Numbered from the stretch's first letter, positions 22,718 through 34,016 are shown. The stretch: 64,000 nucleotides of DNA from Moniliella sp. 'wahieum' (GCA_003971905.1 RSEE01000156.1:44163-108162), one strand, 5' to 3'. Program-made: numbers and translations. The notes: generated from the sequence alone by a model not told the origin.

Positions 22718-23140
22718 ATGGAGGTCGACCACACGCTGCGCGACACGGGAACGCAAGAGGCGCAGAGCGCGTACCGGCGGGTGGTGCACGATAGCACTGC
22801 GTCGCCTTTGGAACGCCGGGAGAAGGAACTGCTTCGGATGCTTGAACAAGCAGAATGCGACAAGACGCCAAGTACCAGGGACGCACTCAAGAGCCGTTTT
22901 TTCCCCCTGGTTTTGACGACGCGAGGATACTACGGCACCAAGACGGCGGGCAAGTTGTTCGCGCATTGGAAGGAGTTGGCTACTAAGTCTCAGTGGAAAT
23001 GGTTCCTCGCTCGGATGTCAACACGTTCCTCCGTGTCCACACGCGCTTCCTACGGTACGGGACCGGATGGCGTGAGCCGGAGGGTCCTGATATCCTGGCG
23101 ATCCCCCTGGTCCCTTGACCCTGGTGGCGCCCCCAAGTAA
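22718..23140 (+). pseudogene. Degenerate or unidentified open frame in the gene-poor region
   Basis: An open frame beginning MEVDHTLRDTGTQEAQSAYR with charged helical sequence (SPLERREKELLRMLEQAECD), then RFFPLVLTTRGYYGTKTAGK and LFAHWKELATKSQWKWFLAR. An adjacent frame continues plausibly with RVHTRFLRYGTGWREPEGPD. The composition looks protein-like, unlike the surrounding sequence, and it could be a remnant of a mobile-element polyprotein. I do not recognise a family and see no catalytic motif, terminal repeats or promoter. Confidence 0.25.
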
Positions 23141-23641
23141 CCCCCGCAAGATGAACGGTTCGGTTTAGACGTAGCGTTCCCCCTGTCCCAGCCTCAAGCT
23201 CTGTCAATGATATGAATTCAGAAGCTATCTATGTTGACTACGTTGACTGTTGTTTCCGCGCTGCGCAGTGCAATCGATCGTCCTTAACTTTGCAGCGGAG
23301 CTACAGCATCGAATCCACATCCTTTGCTTCCCTTGGTGCTTCGTCTCACTCGTATCGCCCGCGACTCTTACACAGATAGGGCGAGAGATAACCGACAATA
23401 ACCGGTAACATTACCTAACGCGTCAACTACACATTACAGGTTGGGAAGAGGGCCCCTGAGGCTGCTGAGTACGCTGAGTCCTAGGTCGGGGGCTTCTGAG
23501 ATTCTGAGGGCCTAACGTGTAACGCGCGTAACGAGTGACGGCTTGATTTAACCGATATAACCGGATAACCCACGTAACCAGTTCGTTATCGCTACAATGG
23601 ATGATGCGTGATGGATTATGCTATTCGATGATCGATTTGAT

Positions 23642-23692
23642 CACCGGTCAGTTATCGGTACTCAGTGTACTGAGACTCCGTACTGACCGGTG
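23642..23692. repeat. 51 bp inverted repeat with 11 bp perfect arms
   Basis: CACCGGTCAGT at 23642-23652 is the exact reverse complement of ACTGACCGGTG at 23682-23692. A second hairpin sits inside: CTCAGT/ACTGAG at 23661-23674. It could form a cruciform. There is no adjacent gene. Confidence 0.75.
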
Positions 23693-24171
23693 AGCGGTGA
23701 GCGTGTGAGCGCGTGAGCGACTGGTGGACGGGAATCAGTGATCCGGGCGTGTGATGCCGGTGACGTGCGGCGGGTGCTAGTCGCCATCCATGGGCGCAGG
23801 CACGTGTTGGACGCGGCGGAGGCAGGTGGGGTGGGGCCGGAGGGGGTGGGCGTGAGTAGACCCTGCGTTGGCCAGGCCTGGTCTGGCCCGCGAGGCTATA
23901 GGTGGCTGCGCCATCCGAACCACGCGGTAGCGAGTGCATGTGGCCAGTCGCACCAGAGCAGTGTCCAGCCACGGTTCGGGGGAGATAAGGCCGAGAGGCC
24001 GATAACGCGGAACGAGGACGAGGCTGCGAACAATGTGTTTGTCCTTCGACATGATTCAGGCACATTGCAGTCCAGCAGTGTCCGGGGAAACGGGTCAACG
24101 TGGTACACATTTAAGCGCCCCTGCGCCATGCATCGGCATCAGTACATCTCAGCTCCTGAGCGCTGAGGCGT

Positions 24172-24211
24172 TGAGGCACTGAGGCACTGAGGCACTGAGG
24201 CACTGAGGCAC
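24172..24211. repeat. Five tandem copies of TGAGGCAC
   Basis: A perfect 8 bp unit repeated five times, followed by TGAGGG. It is preceded by degenerate relatives (CTGAGCGCTGAGGCGT), suggesting growth by slippage from a CTGAG-type seed. Confidence 0.85.
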
Positions 24212-24573
24212 TGAGGGTGCGAGCAGGCTGGGGCTCAGTGCGTGCCACATGTCAGAGAGCGAGAAGTAGAGCTCGTGGGTTGAAGCGTTGAACAGTTGAA
24301 CGTCAACATAAAACTGTTCGTGCAAAATTTGAGCTGCAACGCTCTCGTCGTCAAATTCGCAGAAAAATTAAATCGACCTTCCAAATAGCAAGCGCGAACC
24401 CGAACTGCCGTAGGGAAAGCCCGCCGGAGTGACCCGCTGTGTGACAAAATGTGACCGGGATATCAGTGTGATCTGGGACGCATGGTGTATGATGCACATG
24501 ATGCATGATGCATGACTTGACATGTGACATCGATGATATCGATAGGGATCGAGCTTCGAGCGTCTTTAAGCTT

Positions 24574-24608
24574 TACTAGTTACTAGTTACTAGTTACTAG
24601 TTACTAGT
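24574..24608. repeat. Five tandem copies of TACTAGT
   Basis: A perfect 7 bp unit repeated five times. The array contains overlapping ACTAGT palindromes and ends in the partial ACTAGTGACT. The same core motif recurs in other spacers of the window (54427-54443, 46583-46600, 51535-51560). Confidence 0.85.
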
Positions 24609-25060
24609 GACTTGTTGGAGACGTGGTGGCATACTTGTCGTACAAGACGAATCCGTATGGACGAGTACCTGAGTAACTGAGTACTGACGCGTGACGCGTG
24701 ACGTGCTGAGCGCTGACGCGCTGACGACGCTGACGGACTGACCGGTCACCGGTGAGAATCTCAGTCAGACCAGATTATCGATTAGTCGATTAGACAAGAA
24801 GGCGCAGTGATCGAGTGATCGATGATCGAAGATCTCGAGAAGCATGGGGTGCCTGCCGCATGATCCAGCCTGCGCCTGAATCCCTGAGCCTTCACTCAAC
24901 TTCAACAGGTGTACTGAGATACCTTTTTGAGTGTACTCCTGAGTGCCCCGTGCGGGGGCCGGCGGGCCGCCAGTGCAGAGCAGCACCACAGCATCACGCT
25001 ACCACTACGTCTTTTCCTGCCGGGCTGCTGAGCCCGAGGAGGTTGGCCCATGATCGCGAT

Positions 25061-25088
25061 CGATGATCGATGATCGATGATCGATGAG
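25061..25088. repeat. Four copies of CGATGAT/CGATGAG
   Basis: 7 bp tandem units built around CGATCG/TGATCGATCA palindromes. A related dispersed stretch rich in CATGCATCAT and ATCGATGATC follows at 25535-25620. Confidence 0.75.
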
Positions 25089-26060
25089 TTTGGCGTGTCC
25101 GCGTGGGTTTGGGCTGCTTGGGGGACCGGGAGGGGCGACGCTTTGGGGCGCGGGGTGTGGGAGGGTGTGGGACCTGGACTCTATCGACCTGAGGATCTGA
25201 TTCCTTGCTGTGAGGTGCTGGTGCCTGGCGAGCGTTCCACGTTCCCGTCGAGTTCGAGCTGGCAGTGCGAGGCAGTGCCACGAGTTTCGAAGTAGAGCTG
25301 CGAGCGCTCACGCTTCAAGCCTCCCTATTCATTAGGCACCGGGGGACTTGCGTTATGCATTATGCATGCATCAGGCCAAAGAGTGATTATCGTATGTCTC
25401 GGCAAAAGAGGTGCCCGGTGCCCAACCAAACGGCGTCACCGGGTCACCCGCCACCCTGTCACTACGCACTTCTCCTGGGCTTGGAAGGGCTGCTGTTCAA
25501 GCGCTCAAGGCTGTGGAAGCGGGGGCCGAGCCCCAGATCATCGATCATGCATCATACATCACATCATGCATCATGTGTATGGTGAAAGAGATGAAAATAT
25601 CATCGAATCATCGATCATCTTCGTTCAGTACTCGCTTAGTGCCACAGGGAACTCGTTCATCATTCGCACGAGCGATTCCATTCGGCGGCACCGCCCCTGA
25701 CCGTGACCGCCGCCCCTCTCCCGCCCCAGATGCAGGACGCCTGCCAGCAGGGGGGGTGAGCGCTGGCCAGGTACACGCCAGCACATGGCACTCGCGCATA
25801 TGGTCCGTTGGCTGCAGCCCGCGCATTTTTTTCTCACACTCGCCCTCTGCTGTGCTTGAGCTGTTCGAGGAACCATATGGCCTCCACGGGCACACGTCCA
25901 GGTCGGTAGAGCAGGTTGCGGCTGCTGAGCTCCCTGGCCTGTGCTAGCTACTGAGGCTGGATCGAATGGGCTGCCCCGTATATGGTGGGCTGGCAATCAG
26001 CACCGTGATCATAGTCCCATCCCCCTCTCCCCTTCGTTCCTTCCTAAGCCCCCTCTCGTC

Positions 26061-28199
26061 ATGGCTACGTTTGGCGGTAACCTCGCTGGCCTCGCTCTCT
26101 CAGAGCCTGCACCAGGCCGTGACTCTCTCGTTCCACGCTATTGCGCAGGAGGACCATGTGTACGACGACTACAAGGGCGAGTCGGCCTCCCACAACTTGC
26201 CCTCCTACGGTGACTTGGTCTACCCGGGCAACAATGGTGCCACTCTCGAAGAGTACATGTACTGGGCTCGTGTCCAGCGTGAGGAAGAACGCCAAGAGGA
26301 GCTCAAGGGCCACGGAGCCACCTCGTCCACATTTGTGGACGTGTTAATCGGCATGTACCGCAAGTCGCGCTGGATGAAGCGCAAGCCCGCTCGTGCTGAT
26401 GCTGCCCTCGATGAAAACATTGAGGTCGATGAACATGGCTACCCTATCGAAAAGAGTAATGGCAAGCCCGAGACGCTCACTACGGACCTCTCCCCCCGCA
26501 ATTGGAGGGCATCACCGACCCCAAAACGCTCGAGGGTCTTACCACTGCCCGCACCATGCGCATTGCTAGCGCTACCAGTGTCTTCTTCCTGATTACCACT
26601 GATATTCTCGGCCCTAGCTCGGCTCCTTACGGTATGAGTCAAAACGGATGGGCTCAAGGCAACATTCTCTTCTTGTGTTTGGCGCCGCGGCCGCTGTGGC
26701 TGCTTACGCCATTCAATGGCTTTTCCTCCGGCTCGACTCGACCCGCTTCCCTGTCAAGACGTACGGTGACATTGGCCATCGTCTCATGGGTCCGTGGATG
26801 CGCCACATCATTTCTTTCCTCCAGTTTATTCAGCTTCTCGTCAACTGCGTCTGTTGGTGCTCGGTAACGGTCAGGCTCTCGTCCAGATTATCAACCAGTA
26901 CCATCACAAACTTTGCTTCAGTGTCTGCGTGGTCATCTTTGCGATCATTGGCATGATCCTTGCTCAGGGTATGTTTAATTTCAATGAACCCCACGATCCG
27001 ACAACTTGCTACCCCACGGAGTAGTACTGACTCTTCTCTTCGTTGCTTCCTTCTCAGTCCGTACCCTGCGCGGCCTCGGTTTGATGTCTAACCTGTCTAC
27101 AGTTTTGAACTGGGCCATTTGCATTATCAGGTAGTTCTTCTTGCTTTGAGCAACTATGGGGCCAATACTAACCAGCCTCTTGCCTTGTGTCTAGCATGGT
27201 CGTCATCAAGACCAAGGGGTACAGCGATGAAGCCGTCGCTCTCCAACTGGAAACAACCTCTAGTTGGGTGGCGGACCACCCTGCTGTTCAAACCGCCTGG
27301 CCTCACATCGACATTTCGGACCAAATCCAAGGTGTCAACCTGCTTATCTTTGCCTACGGTGGTGCCATGATCTTCCCTGAACTGTTGTCTGAGATGAAGC
27401 AGCCTAAATCGTTCTGGAAGGGCTGCTGCATTGCCCAACTTGTTATTTACGTTGTCTACGTTGTTTACGCCTGTGTTATCTACAGCGGAGGTACGCATCG
27501 TTTCCCCGCCTTTCTCTTGCTCTCAAATTGACTGACCCTTCAATTTTCTTCAGCTGGCCAATACTCTCTGTCGGTCGGGTACCAGATTATGGCGAAAGGT
27601 GCCCCTCTGACGGTGTGCAACATCTTCAGTATCATCACTGCTGTTGTGGCTGCTGCCATTTACGGTAATGTCGGCATTCGCGTGGCATACGTGAGTGTGC
27701 TGGAAGACATTTTCCGATTCCCTTCGATCTTTACTCGGTCTGGGCGCGTGATCTGGTTCGTGTGGTCCATTCTCTTCTGGGCGCTTGCGTTTATCATTGG
27801 TTCGGCCATTCCTCAGATCAACTCCCTCTCGGGTCTTATCTCGGCCATTGCTATCTGCAACTTTTCGTACACGTTCCCCTTCCTCTTCGTTTACATCTGG
27901 CTCGTCCATGCCGATGCTATGGCAGCCGATGGCGAGTGGACCCCTACAGCGGCAGTATGCGCGTTGACCACTGGACCCAATGGAGCCGCTTGCGCCGCGG
28001 CATGTTTGGTGGCGGCATGTACAAATTGCCCCTAGGCATTAAGCTGCCCGCTGGCTGGTCAAGGGGTTCGTACTCACTCTCTCTGGGTGGCCTGACCATG
28101 TCGGGCTTGGGTCTCTATGCCGCTGCCATCACCCTCCGTACCGCCTTTGACGGTAGTGGTGCCACCGCCACCTCCTTTGGGTGTGCGGCGACTGTCTAA
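26061..28199 (+). CDS. AAAP-family amino-acid transporter (Aa_trans)
   Basis: Multi-pass amino-acid permease of the plasma membrane or vacuole. MATFGGNLAGLALS is followed (one frame shift) by a long hydrophilic N-terminus: AIAQEDHVYDDYKGES, SYGDLVYPGNNGATLEEYMY. The first transmembrane unit is ITDPKTLEGLTTARTMRIAS with SVFFLITTDILGPSSAPYG. Later membrane segments include VKTYGDIGHRLMGPWMRHII, FSVCVVIFAIIGMILAQ, VNLLIFAYGGAMIFPELLSEM (the typical AAAP F-x-Y-G-G motif region), GCCIAQLVIYVVYVVYACVIY, RVIWFVWSILFWALAFIIG and ISAIAICNFSYTFPFLFVYI. It ends ATATSFGCAATV. Small introns near 26968-27056, 27131-27193 and 27491-27552 fit. Frame breaks are frequent. The substrate cannot be deduced. Confidence 0.87.
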
Positions 28200-29978
28200 A
28201 GCGGTCGTGTTTATCGCTTGCCTTCTGTGATTCCCCCGTTGGGTCGATTTTGTTAATGATTAGAAGTAACGGAGAACGATCCCTTATGATCTGGTTCTGT
28301 ACCTGCCTTTTCTTGCTGTCGCTCTCGAAGATAGAAGAGAAACACCCCTTTGTATAGATAGAGTAGGACATTCGAGCTCAAATGCCAGTTGGTTGTGGCA
28401 CAGGAATGCCACCCGCACTCCGTTTGCAAGTGATGGACCCTCTCGGGTCAAGGGTCACAAGGGAGGGCTATGGGCTATGTTGTGTGGGAGTGTGGGTTAC
28501 TCCGGCAGCAGTGAGTCAGTGATACGTCGGAGCTTTCCAGAGGCATATATGTATCTTTGTGGCGGGTGGTTAGCATATCCAGTACCACCAGTGGGTCTAG
28601 TACAACAAGTAGTGCAATACTCTAATTTCATCATGTCACTCTCTCCCGCGCAAGCGTCCAATCCCCCCTCCCTCCCTCCATTCTCTAAAGCCAGAGGCGA
28701 AACACTCATGCAAGAGGCAAGCGACCAAGACGGCAGACGGCAATGAGAAGTTGCGCGTCTCTTCCAAAAAGGGCCCACTGTTTTCCTTAACCAGCTGAGA
28801 CGCGGGGGATCTCATCTCCTAATTGTCTGGACAAGAACGTACGCGTCCGTGGCTCAAAAATAGTACATCCGGAAGGGTTTGAACTAACAAATGAGTGCCG
28901 ATAGCGGGAGAGGGGGTGAAACTCTTTCGTCTTTACCTCTCTGGAAAATCTCCCACGTTATTCTGTTTATACCTGTCATGCAGGGGCACTACAGGCCTGG
29001 TTCTTTGTGTATAAGCAGCCATGTCTACTGCTTCCTAGCTGTGGTCCTTGTCGACCATCCTGTCCCTAGTCTCCCGCTTTCCGTTCATCTTTCGCCCTTC
29101 TGCCTTCTACCACCCTTACAAATTTACGAATCACGTTCATTACGCCGGCTACAAGCCGCGGTTACTCTCAGTAGTATAGTGCTTGCTCTTCTTTAGGACT
29201 CCTGCTTCCACCTACTGCAGCGCCTCGAGTTTGGTGACTCTGCTGGGAAGAGCGGTACCGGTTACCCCGGCGGAGCCCCTGGATCCCTTCAAGTGCTCTG
29301 ACGACCTACGTAAGCGACTGCTACCTCGGAGGGTCTGAGCTGCGGCCTCTGCACGCAGGCGGCCACCCAAACTAGAGGATCTCTCCCTCGCCTCTACACC
29401 TGCTCGGTTCAACCAGGATCTGAGGCCGGACCTAACGTACGTGGCTCCGATTGCCCGTCCAAGGGCTTGGACCCTAAACTACAGGCGTGGGTCTCACCGC
29501 GGGGCTCTCCCCATGACAATGGTTGGAGGTGGCACCCAAATGTGACTTTCGACCCGGGCCAACCGGCGACACCTATCGGTGATACAAGCCAATGAGATGG
29601 GATGGCTCTTGGCTCCATGCACAGGGTTCCTCCGACGGTGGAACAGCTACGGTATACGAACCTTGCCCCTTTCCTTCAGGTGCGCCACCCTCTTGCGTTT
29701 CCTTGCGCTGCTACACAGCCAAGGAAGAGATACGAAGAAGATCAATGCGAGGGAAGGATGCCATGCTAATTAGTCTCGGCCGTGAAAAAAAGGGGGGGAG
29801 TGCGTCCTGCGAAGCAAGTCCTACGTCAGCGAATGGGCTCCGAGCGAGGCAGTTACGCCCAAGAAAAAAACATACCTGGAAGTGGAAGGCAGAGCAGAAC
29901 CTAGGGGGACCACAGTTCCCGCTCCATCTCTATTCTGCGTAGCTACCATGTCCTTTATGGGCAGGATCGCACGAACAT
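28200..29978. other. 1.8 kb spacer without a recognisable gene
   Basis: The 3' region of the transporter is followed by sequence with no convincing coding frame on either strand. The plus-strand 29580-29900 stretch has a purine-rich tract (GAAAAAAAGGGGGGGAG, 29784-29800). I saw no terminal repeats, reverse-transcriptase motif or RNA gene. Confidence 0.45.
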
Positions 29979-30167
29979 TTACTCCTGGCTTTCAGCCTGG
30001 AGCTTAGCGTAGAAGTTGTCGCGCTTCTGGACGTAGGGCAGGTGGATGCCATACCAGAAGGCGGAGCCACCGGCAAAGCCGAGGCCCAGACCGACGGAAA
30101 GGTCGCGGAAAAAGCTCTTGCGGAGCATGCCCGTGATGGGCGCAATCTGGCCAGCGACAGCGGACAT
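29979..30167 (-). CDS. COX9: Cytochrome c oxidase small subunit, COX9-like (VIIa-type)
   Basis: Small inner-membrane subunit of respiratory complex IV. The 62-residue frame from the ATG at 30167 reads MSAVAGQIAPITGMLRKSFF, then RDLSVGLGLGFAGGSAFWYG and IHLPYVQKRDNFYAKLQAES-QE. The pattern 'PITG.L+K.....D.S.G.GLG...GY.WWYG.H.P...KR+.FYAKL' is that of fungal Cox9/COX7a-like proteins. One membrane helix (VGLGLGFAGGSAFWYG) is present. An upstream in-frame Met (30185) would add only six residues; I prefer the internal one because the homologous proteins begin there. It is divergent from the SLA1-like gene (547 bp apart). Confidence 0.88.
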   Translation of the reverse strand: MSAVAGQIAPITGMLRKSFFRDLSVGLGLGFAGGSAFWYGIHLPYVQKRDNFYAKLQAESQE

Positions 30168-30714
30168 GTTGCGTAGAGAGGACAAGTGAGGCGCAAACGG
30201 TGGAGGAGAGGAGAGGAGATGAGCCTGCCGAGTCGGACAACGCCCAACTGCAATTTGCCTGTGGTCACCTGGATGTCCAGCAGGCGCGAGAGGGCAGGCG
30301 GGTGGGTGGCACAGGACCAGCGTCCGGCTCTGCAGAACCGGTACTGCCCCGTGCGATGCCGTGCGATGGGGACATTAGAAATGGGCCCGGCAACCCAATC
30401 GAGCAACCCTACTGCTGGGAGGCAAACGATTACCTCAGCGATGAAACGCGGACGGGCGATCTGAACGTTCACAGTCCAGACAGCGCCGATACTGAGGAGC
30501 TGTGGTTGACGTTGACATGTGACATGTTGACAGGATAGGTCTTAGGGTTAAGTGGAGCCACTTGGCGTATGGGCAGTGTGGGGCGGGGGCCTGAGACGGA
30601 GGGAGCCCATTTGAATTAGCGTGACGGCGCTGAGGCATCTCAGATGTTGGCATCCGCTCCGCCTGGGGCCTGACTGGTTGAACCACACCACCGCCACTGG
30701 CCAGAGCCACACCC

Positions 30715-32830
30715 ATGCCCAGACCCCGCAATGCGCGGGTCCTCTTCGACTTTAGCGCCACCGATCCCGAGGAAATCACAGTCCAGGAAGACGACCGCGT
30801 GCTTTTGCTCCGCACCGGCGCCGACGGCTGGTCGCTCGTGCGCACTAGTGCCGGCACACAGGGCATTGTGCCCAGCAGCTACCTCGCTCCGGTAGCCTCG
30901 GTGTCGGATGCGCCTACGGAGGCAGAGCTTGCGCGGCAAGAGGAGGAGCTGCGCCAACTCGAGGACGAAGAAGCTACTAGGGGACATCATCATCGCCAAC
31001 GGCACGACCAACCGCCGCTGCAATCGGCTCCGCAGCCAACTCCGCGCACGCACGAAAAACTTTGGCGCAAGCTCAGCTCCAAACGACATGATGATTACGA
31101 CCGCCAACGTGCCACCCATTCTCACAACGCCTCCCTTGGGTCTACTCACAGTGGTAGCTCGTTCCCTTCTGGCCGCCGAACGGACTTGGCTTCCCACTCG
31201 GCACCTCCACCCACCAAAACCACGTCCTTTGCGCCCGGAAAGCCAAATAAGGCAGATGTTCGTATATGGTACGACAAGACGGGCGAGTTTAAAACCGAGG
31301 CTGCGTTTCTTGGTTTGACTCCAGGCCCCAACGGGGAACGGAATATTCGGTTACACAAGACCAATGGTTCCCTCATCACCGTCGAACCAAGGTTGATGAG
31401 CTTGGCTGACATTCAATTTCTCGAGGAAGTTACGGGCCATCGTCTCCGTGAGAAGGATGATCAGGATGTGCGTCTGGCCAGCGATGTGATGGTCAGCATG
31501 GGCTATGGAAAGCAGCGTGGGGCCGGACGAAAATTGGGAGAGATGGGACAGTCGCTGAAACATCGGATTGGTCATGCAACCCATCGTGGTGCCAGTCGCC
31601 GAGAAGCGATGGCGGAGCAAGAGCATTCCGAAGCTGAGGAACGTGAACATCAAGTCCAACTGGAGCGTGCGCGTCAATTGGAGCGCCAATTGGCTCGCGC
31701 TAAAGAACAAAACGCTCTTCACCGCACACGCGAGCTGGAGCGTGAACTAGCTCAGGTTAAAGAGCAAAATGCTCGCTACCAGTCCTTCTCAGCTTCTTTC
31801 ACTCAGCCCCCGCTGCCTCCCCAAAGCAAATCGAAATGGGTCCACGAGTTCCTCCAGGCTGGTATTGACGAAGAAGACGCTCAGCGATACGCCAATGTGT
31901 TTGAGGAAGAACATGTCGACCCTTCTGTCCTCCCTCATTTGGACACCGCAGCTTTCCGTACCTTGACACTCAAAGAAGGTGACATTATTCGGTTCCGCAA
32001 GTACATCCACGCTCAAGCCCCGCCTGAGCCTATGCATGTATCTCGTCCCGACCGCAATACCAGGCGACCTACCGGTGGCTCAGTGGATGTGTCTGCTTCA
32101 CCTGGTGGGCCAGCCAGTCTCCCCACGCCGGCCGCTCCCCAACGGTTGGAAAACAAACTCAATCAACCAGTTCCGATCCCTCCCTCTCCCCCGTCCAACC
32201 CACAGAACCCCTCACCGCCGTCCCCACTTCCTACTCACCAGCCTCTGTCACCCTCGGCTGAGCCGCCACCTGTTCCGGTTCCCTCCGCCCCAGCGCCAGA
32301 GCCGGCCCCACCCCTGCCCTCAACCACCCCCAGGCCTCTACTCCCGTGTCTCCCTTGCATGGCGTGTTTGATGACGTCGCAGCTACGCGCCCGCTTCCGC
32401 CTGCTCCTGGGACATGGGGGGGTCCGTTTGCTTCCCCGACTGGCTGGTATGCACCCGGGATAAGTAACGTACCTCAGTATTATCCTTTGGGTACGTTCCC
32501 GGTGGCACCTATGGCGACCGGAATGGCACAGCCTACTATCCTGCAGCCGAACTTGGGCCCACCGGGTATGGCGCTGCAGCCGCAGTCTACCTCTACTTGG
32601 TCGCCTGTTTCCCCTGCCTCTGTATCTCCAGGTACGACAGGTGCAACGGGTACGCCAAGTCCGATGCCGCTCATGGGGCAGGCGGATCGGGATGATCTTT
32701 CTCCCACCTCTGTCTTTCTCAGATGAAGACTGGGACATTTGCCCCGCCAGACAAGTATGCTGCGCTGCGCGACTTGGATCAGGCAGATACCTCCTCGACT
32801 GGTTCCCCCGACGCACGGTGGTACCATTAA
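30715..32830 (+). CDS. SLA1-like endocytic adaptor (SH3 - SHD1 - SHD2)
   Basis: Actin-patch/clathrin adaptor of the Sla1 group. One SH3 domain at residues ~5-62 contains RVLFDFSATDPEEITVQEDD, VLLLRTGADGW and GIVPSSYLAPV. SHD1, which in Sla1 recognises NPFxD signals, lies at ~180-245: VRIWYDKTGEFKTEAAFLGL, NIRLHKTNGSLITVEPRLMS, LADIQFLEEVTG. A coiled coil (ERARQLERQLARAKEQNALH) precedes an SHD2/SAM-like domain (KWVHEFLQAGIDEEDAQRYA ... FRTLTLKEGDIIRFRKYI). A proline-rich region follows. Two frame changes after ~32,330 give PQYYPLGTFPVAPMATGMAQ and the end APPDKYAALRDLDQADTSST ... DARWYH, stop 32828-32830. It has only one SH3, and canonical LxxQxTG repeats are not evident. Confidence 0.87.
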
Positions 32831-34016
32831 CAGTGCTCGCTTCGTAGATCGGACTGGTTTGCGTACTTTTGAGCACCTGTATACCAATAGCATGGGTGAC
32901 ATTCAAACTCGGCTTCCTCTGGCAATGCTTTTCGTGCATTTCAGCACACATACTCTGCAACTAGCTTGCATTAGCACCAATGGGCCGGTCTTATATAGGA
33001 GAGTGGCTAGTGATATAGGAGAGTGGAACCCTTTTGTTGCCACGTCACCGGTCACCTACCGGTGCTTTGCCTGATTCGTAGATGCGAAAGCTAGACCCTA
33101 GAGTTGCCGCGCGCAGGCCAGCAGGCCACGTGTTCACTCCTGTCCCACTGCTTGCTCTGTCCTCTTCACCACCACCTCTCATTCCCCCTTCCCTTTCTTC
33201 TCGCTCACCTCGTTACTTGATTATTACTCGCTGATCGTCTGTGGTTTAGAGACTAGGTGTGTCCAGGTCCGAGCCTTCATGCGTCACTACACACTTTCTA
33301 CTAATCGTCTTCGGTCCCAGGGGTCCTGGTGGGAGAAAATGGGATGTGTGAGGTCGGATGGACGCTATATGACCACTGGTATATGCAAAGCTGATGGATG
33401 CCGATGGGAAGAGGCAAGTGTGGCGGTGGGTGTTGGGTGTGTTGGTCTGTTGGTCTGATGAGGCTGGCTGGGCTGGTGGGTGGAGAAAAAACGTTCGGGC
33501 AGCGGTTGAAAATCAAGGTGTGGGGCACGGAGCCTGTGTGCGGCCCTGTGACGTAAGGCGGCACCAGCGGTGTTTTGTTGAGCGTTGTGGGCAGCAGCGC
33601 GTACGGACGTGCGCTGCTGGGCACCGCACGCGTGCAGTCACGGCTGGTAACCCTAGTGCTGACCAGAAACGCCATTGCCCAGCGCCAGTGTTGGCATTGC
33701 CGGTGCACAGCGCCAGTGCTGGGGCGGGCGCTGGGCACCCGCACAGTGTGGCCGAGGCAACGCAGGCGGCGGGGCAGGGGCAGCACGGGGGCGGTGGGTG
33801 TTGTGTTGCGTTTGCAAAATCTTGGGTGCTGCTGCTGCTCCACGCGGCCTTCTTTCTTCTGCCACCACCACCGCCGCTGCGCAGCCCACCGCTGTCCTCC
33901 GCCGCCCCCCCCCGCCTCGCTGCCCCGGCATCTGCCTGCCCATTCCGAGCGGCTGTTCTGTTTCTTATCTCCCCCCGCTCCGCCGTCTCCATCCCGCCCG
34001 CCCCTATCTGCCCACC
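32831..34016. other. Intergenic, SLA1-like to KAP95
   Basis: No recognisable gene. It includes a duplicated TATAGGAGAGTGG motif (32995-33024). A C/T-rich region (33840-34010) with CCCTATCTGCCCACC just before the KAP95 ATG is a probable core promoter and leader. Confidence 0.45.

Larger units (their letters stand above)
20165..26060. other. 5.9 kb gene-poor region with AT-richer core and palindromic micro-repeats
   Basis: No confident gene is visible. From about 20,300 to 22,400 the sequence is noticeably richer in A/T than the rest of the window and lacks its C-rich tracts. From about 23,200 to 25,700 it consists largely of short duplicated near-palindromes: ACCGGT, ACGCGT, ACTAGT, TGATCGATCA-like, AGCGCT and TGCATGCA. 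These include three short tandem arrays listed separately and a 51 bp inverted repeat. One degenerate open frame (22,718-23,140) is listed separately. Candidates are a regional centromere core, relic transposon DNA, or heterochromatin. The flanking genes COG2 and the AAAP transporter are intact in content. Confidence 0.55.

Noticed and set aside
28800-29950. LTR retrotransposon remnant in the spacer 3' of the amino-acid transporter
   Set aside because: A purine tract is present, but I found no paired terminal repeats, primer-binding site or pol motifs.
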